NCBI RefSeq assembly: GCF_019375475.1
Contig: NZ_JAHXGQ010000006.1
Coordinates: 62,001-126,000, forward strand
Reading direction: 5' to 3'
DNA: 64,000 bases
Origin: Saccharothrix obliqua
Lineage (GTDB): Bacteria > Actinomycetota > Actinomycetes > Mycobacteriales > Pseudonocardiaceae
Part shown: one piece after another, positions 62,560 through 64,000 of the stretch
Layout: each line of letters opens with the position of its first letter
Position numbering within the stretch: the first letter of the stretch is position 1
Notes under the pieces: model-generated
What the model saw: the letters and a program-made list of their open reading frames with translations, nothing else
Databases searched by the model: none
Told to the model about the DNA's origin: nothing
Made by a program: the position numbers and the translations under genes

Positions 62560-64000
62560 CTACCTGGTCGAGCTGGTCGGGACGACCTTGAACTCGTACA
62601 GGACCACGTTGATCCGGGCGCCCTTGCCCACCGCCTGGTCCCGCTTGTACTCGGTGTCCGCGATCTTGTTGTTCTGGCTGACGTCGTTGGTCGTGGACTT
62701 GCTCGACACGTTCAGGTCGCCGCTCCAGCCCAGCGCGTTCAGCCGCGACCGCGCCTGGCCCTCGGTCAACCCGGTCAGGTCCGGCATCAGGAACTGGTTG
62801 CCCCGCGACACGCTCAGCGTCACGATCGTCCCCTTGTCCACGCGCCCGGCCTGCGGGTTCTGCGCGATCACCTCGCCCTGGTCCTCCGGGCTGTCGACCT
62901 CCTTGAACTGCACCCGGAAACCGTTGCCCTCCAGGGTGGCGCGTGCCGACTGCGAGGTCTGCCCGGTGACGTCCGGCAGCTGCACGGTGTCCGGGCCCCG
63001 GCCCAGGGTCACCGTGATGGTGCTGCCGCGCGCGGCCTTCGTGCCCACCGCGGGGCTCTGGTCGGCGACCTTGCCGACCAGGCTCGGGTCGTCCACCTGG
63101 ATCGTCTCGGTGGCCTGCTTGAACACCCACTTGTCGGCTTCGAGCTTCTTCTGCGCGTCGGCGGGCGACAGGCCCTTCACGTCCGGCACGTCGACCTGGT
63201 CCGCGGGCGCGCCCACGACCAGGTTGATCCGGGTGAACTTGTCCACCTCGCGCCCGATCGGCGGGTCGGTCTCCAGGACCTTGTCCACGTCGTCCGCGGT
63301 GCAGGCGGGCTGCGTGCCCGGCTGGCACGGGCGCGGCACGAGGATCGCGTCCAGGCCCATCCCGCGCAGCGTCTCCTGCGCGGCGCTCGCCGTCTGGCCC
63401 GTCACGTCGGGGATCTTCACCCGGTTCGCGTTGGCGCCGCCGTCATCACCGTCCAGCAGCGACTTGGTGATCCACGCGGCCAGCGCGATGACGGCGATGC
63501 ACAGCAGGACGACCAGCGTGATCATGATCGTCTTCTTGCGGCGGGCCCGCCGCTCCTGCTCCTCCTCCGCCACCGGGTCGTAGTCGGCGGGTTCCTCGCG
63601 CAACGCGGACGGGCGGTGTCTGCCGCCGGTGACGACCTCCGTGCGCGGGGACTGGTTCATCACCGCCGTGCGGTCCTCGGCGGTCATCACGGCGGGCGCG
63701 GACGGGCGCTGGCCGGACAGCACGCGCACCAGGTCCGCACGCATCTCGGCCGCCGACTGGTAGCGGTTCGCCGGACCCTTCGCCATCGCCTTCAGCACGA
63801 TCGCGTCCAGCGCGGGCGTCACCTTCGGGTTCAACGTCGACGGGGGCTTCGGGTCCTCCCGCACGTGCTGGTACGCCACCGCGACCGGCGAGTCGCCGGT
63901 GAACGGGGGCTCACCGGTGAGCAGCTCGAACAACACGCAGCCGGACGCGTACACGTCCGACCGCGCGTCCACCGCCTCGCCACGCGCCTGCTCCGGCGAC
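62560..64000 (-). CDS. pknB: Serine/threonine protein kinase PknB, 3' part (N-terminus beyond right edge)
   Basis: The last 480 or so residues of a PknB kinase. At the right edge is the end of the kinase domain (SPEQARGEAVDARSDVYASG, the APE-like and D-x-W/Y-S region; then FTGDSPVAVAYQHVRED). A juxtamembrane segment with a TAVMNQSP phosphorylation-type stretch is followed by one helix (IMITLVVLLCIAVIALAAWI) and four PASTA domains (VKIPDVTGQT, VDVPDVKGLS, VQLPDVTGQT, FLMPDLTGLT). PASTA domains bind muropeptides; PknB controls wall synthesis, including CwlM in mycobacteria. The activation loop and catalytic residues are outside the window. Confidence 0.95.
   Translation of the reverse strand, partial: SPEQARGEAVDARSDVYASGCVLFELLTGEPPFTGDSPVAVAYQHVREDPKPPSTLNPKVTPALDAIVLKAMAKGPANRYQSAAEMRADLVRVLSGQRPSAPAVMTAEDRTAVMNQSPRTEVVTGGRHRPSALREEPADYDPVAEEEQERRARRKKTIMITLVVLLCIAVIALAAWITKSLLDGDDGGANANRVKIPDVTGQTASAAQETLRGMGLDAILVPRPCQPGTQPACTADDVDKVLETDPPIGREVDKFTRINLVVGAPADQVDVPDVKGLSPADAQKKLEADKWVFKQATETIQVDDPSLVGKVADQSPAVGTKAARGSTITVTLGRGPDTVQLPDVTGQTSQSARATLEGNGFRVQFKEVDSPEDQGEVIAQNPQAGRVDKGTIVTLSVSRGNQFLMPDLTGLTEGQARSRLNALGWSGDLNVSSKSTTNDVSQNNKIADTEYKRDQAVGKGARINVVLYEFKVVPTSSTR

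Overview
The window is high-GC chromosomal DNA (roughly 70% or more by eye, many GTG starts) from an actinomycete, and it contains the replication origin. The order rpmH-dnaA-oriC-dnaN-gnd-recF-dciA-gyrB-gyrA, with the CrgA, CwlM, MutT4, PknB and class E sortase genes, points to a filamentous actinobacterium. The content fits the order Pseudonocardiales (Saccharothrix/Lentzea/Actinosynnema-like); this placement is an inference and I cannot name a genus.

Left arm (1-25 kb). The first block holds a DUF6049 gene cut by the left edge, a MutT4-type Nudix gene and, divergently, the CCA-adding enzyme. A second block (MFS transporter, YqgE, leuS) resembles M. tuberculosis Rv0037c-Rv0041, but two other genes sit inside it: a 623-residue guanidine-modifying (agmatine/peptidylarginine deiminase-like) enzyme with the N-terminal motif typical of contractile-injection-system cargo, and a secreted esterase-like protein. 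leuS is preceded by a tiny leader ORF with three consecutive leucine codons. Next come a TetR/MmpL pair with palindromic operators, a secreted beta-propeller protein, a DUF2339 membrane protein, and a complete ribose operon (rbsR-A-C-B-K-D).

Middle (25-41 kb). A five-repeat type I-E-like CRISPR array without cas genes follows rbsD. The sigM/anti-sigma pair and trxB-trxA follow; trxB has a textbook sigma-R promoter. Then come cwlM, an AbiL-type ATPase whose RloB partner is broken, a YdcF-family protein, a GNAT enzyme, an aminotransferase and a D-Ala-D-Ala ligase-like enzyme. The partition and membrane-insertion operons (parB-parA-rsmG; jag-yidC-yidD-rnpA-rpmH) are read leftwards away from the origin. 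Ten parS sites are visible, eight of them within 1.6 kb, and one of those forms the core of a transcription terminator.

Right arm (41-64 kb). oriC lies in the 1-kb dnaA-dnaN gap, with DnaA boxes, an A-rich stretch and 15 copies of an unusual CCCGGG-centred element. Rightward genes include dnaN, gnd, recF, dciA, gyrB, gyrA, a DUF3566 membrane protein, tRNA-Ile, a DLW-39 micro-protein and tRNA-Ala. After these come DoxX, a DUF2020 lipoprotein, a CwsA-like protein, ppiA, a rhomboid protease, a PH-domain protein, crgA, sortase E, a ferredoxin-NADP reductase with an iron box, pabA/trpG, and the 3' part of pknB running off the right edge.

How it works together. The core is a replication, segregation and growth module: DnaA, DciA, beta clamp, RecF and gyrase start and sustain replication. 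ParAB with the clustered parS moves the origin. CrgA, PknB, CwlM, CwsA-like and D-Ala ligase-like proteins control wall growth. YidC, YidD, Jag and RnpA serve membrane insertion and RNA processing. Accessory genes (deiminase, CRISPR array, AbiL remnant, MmpL and MFS pumps, ribose uptake) are confined to the left arm.
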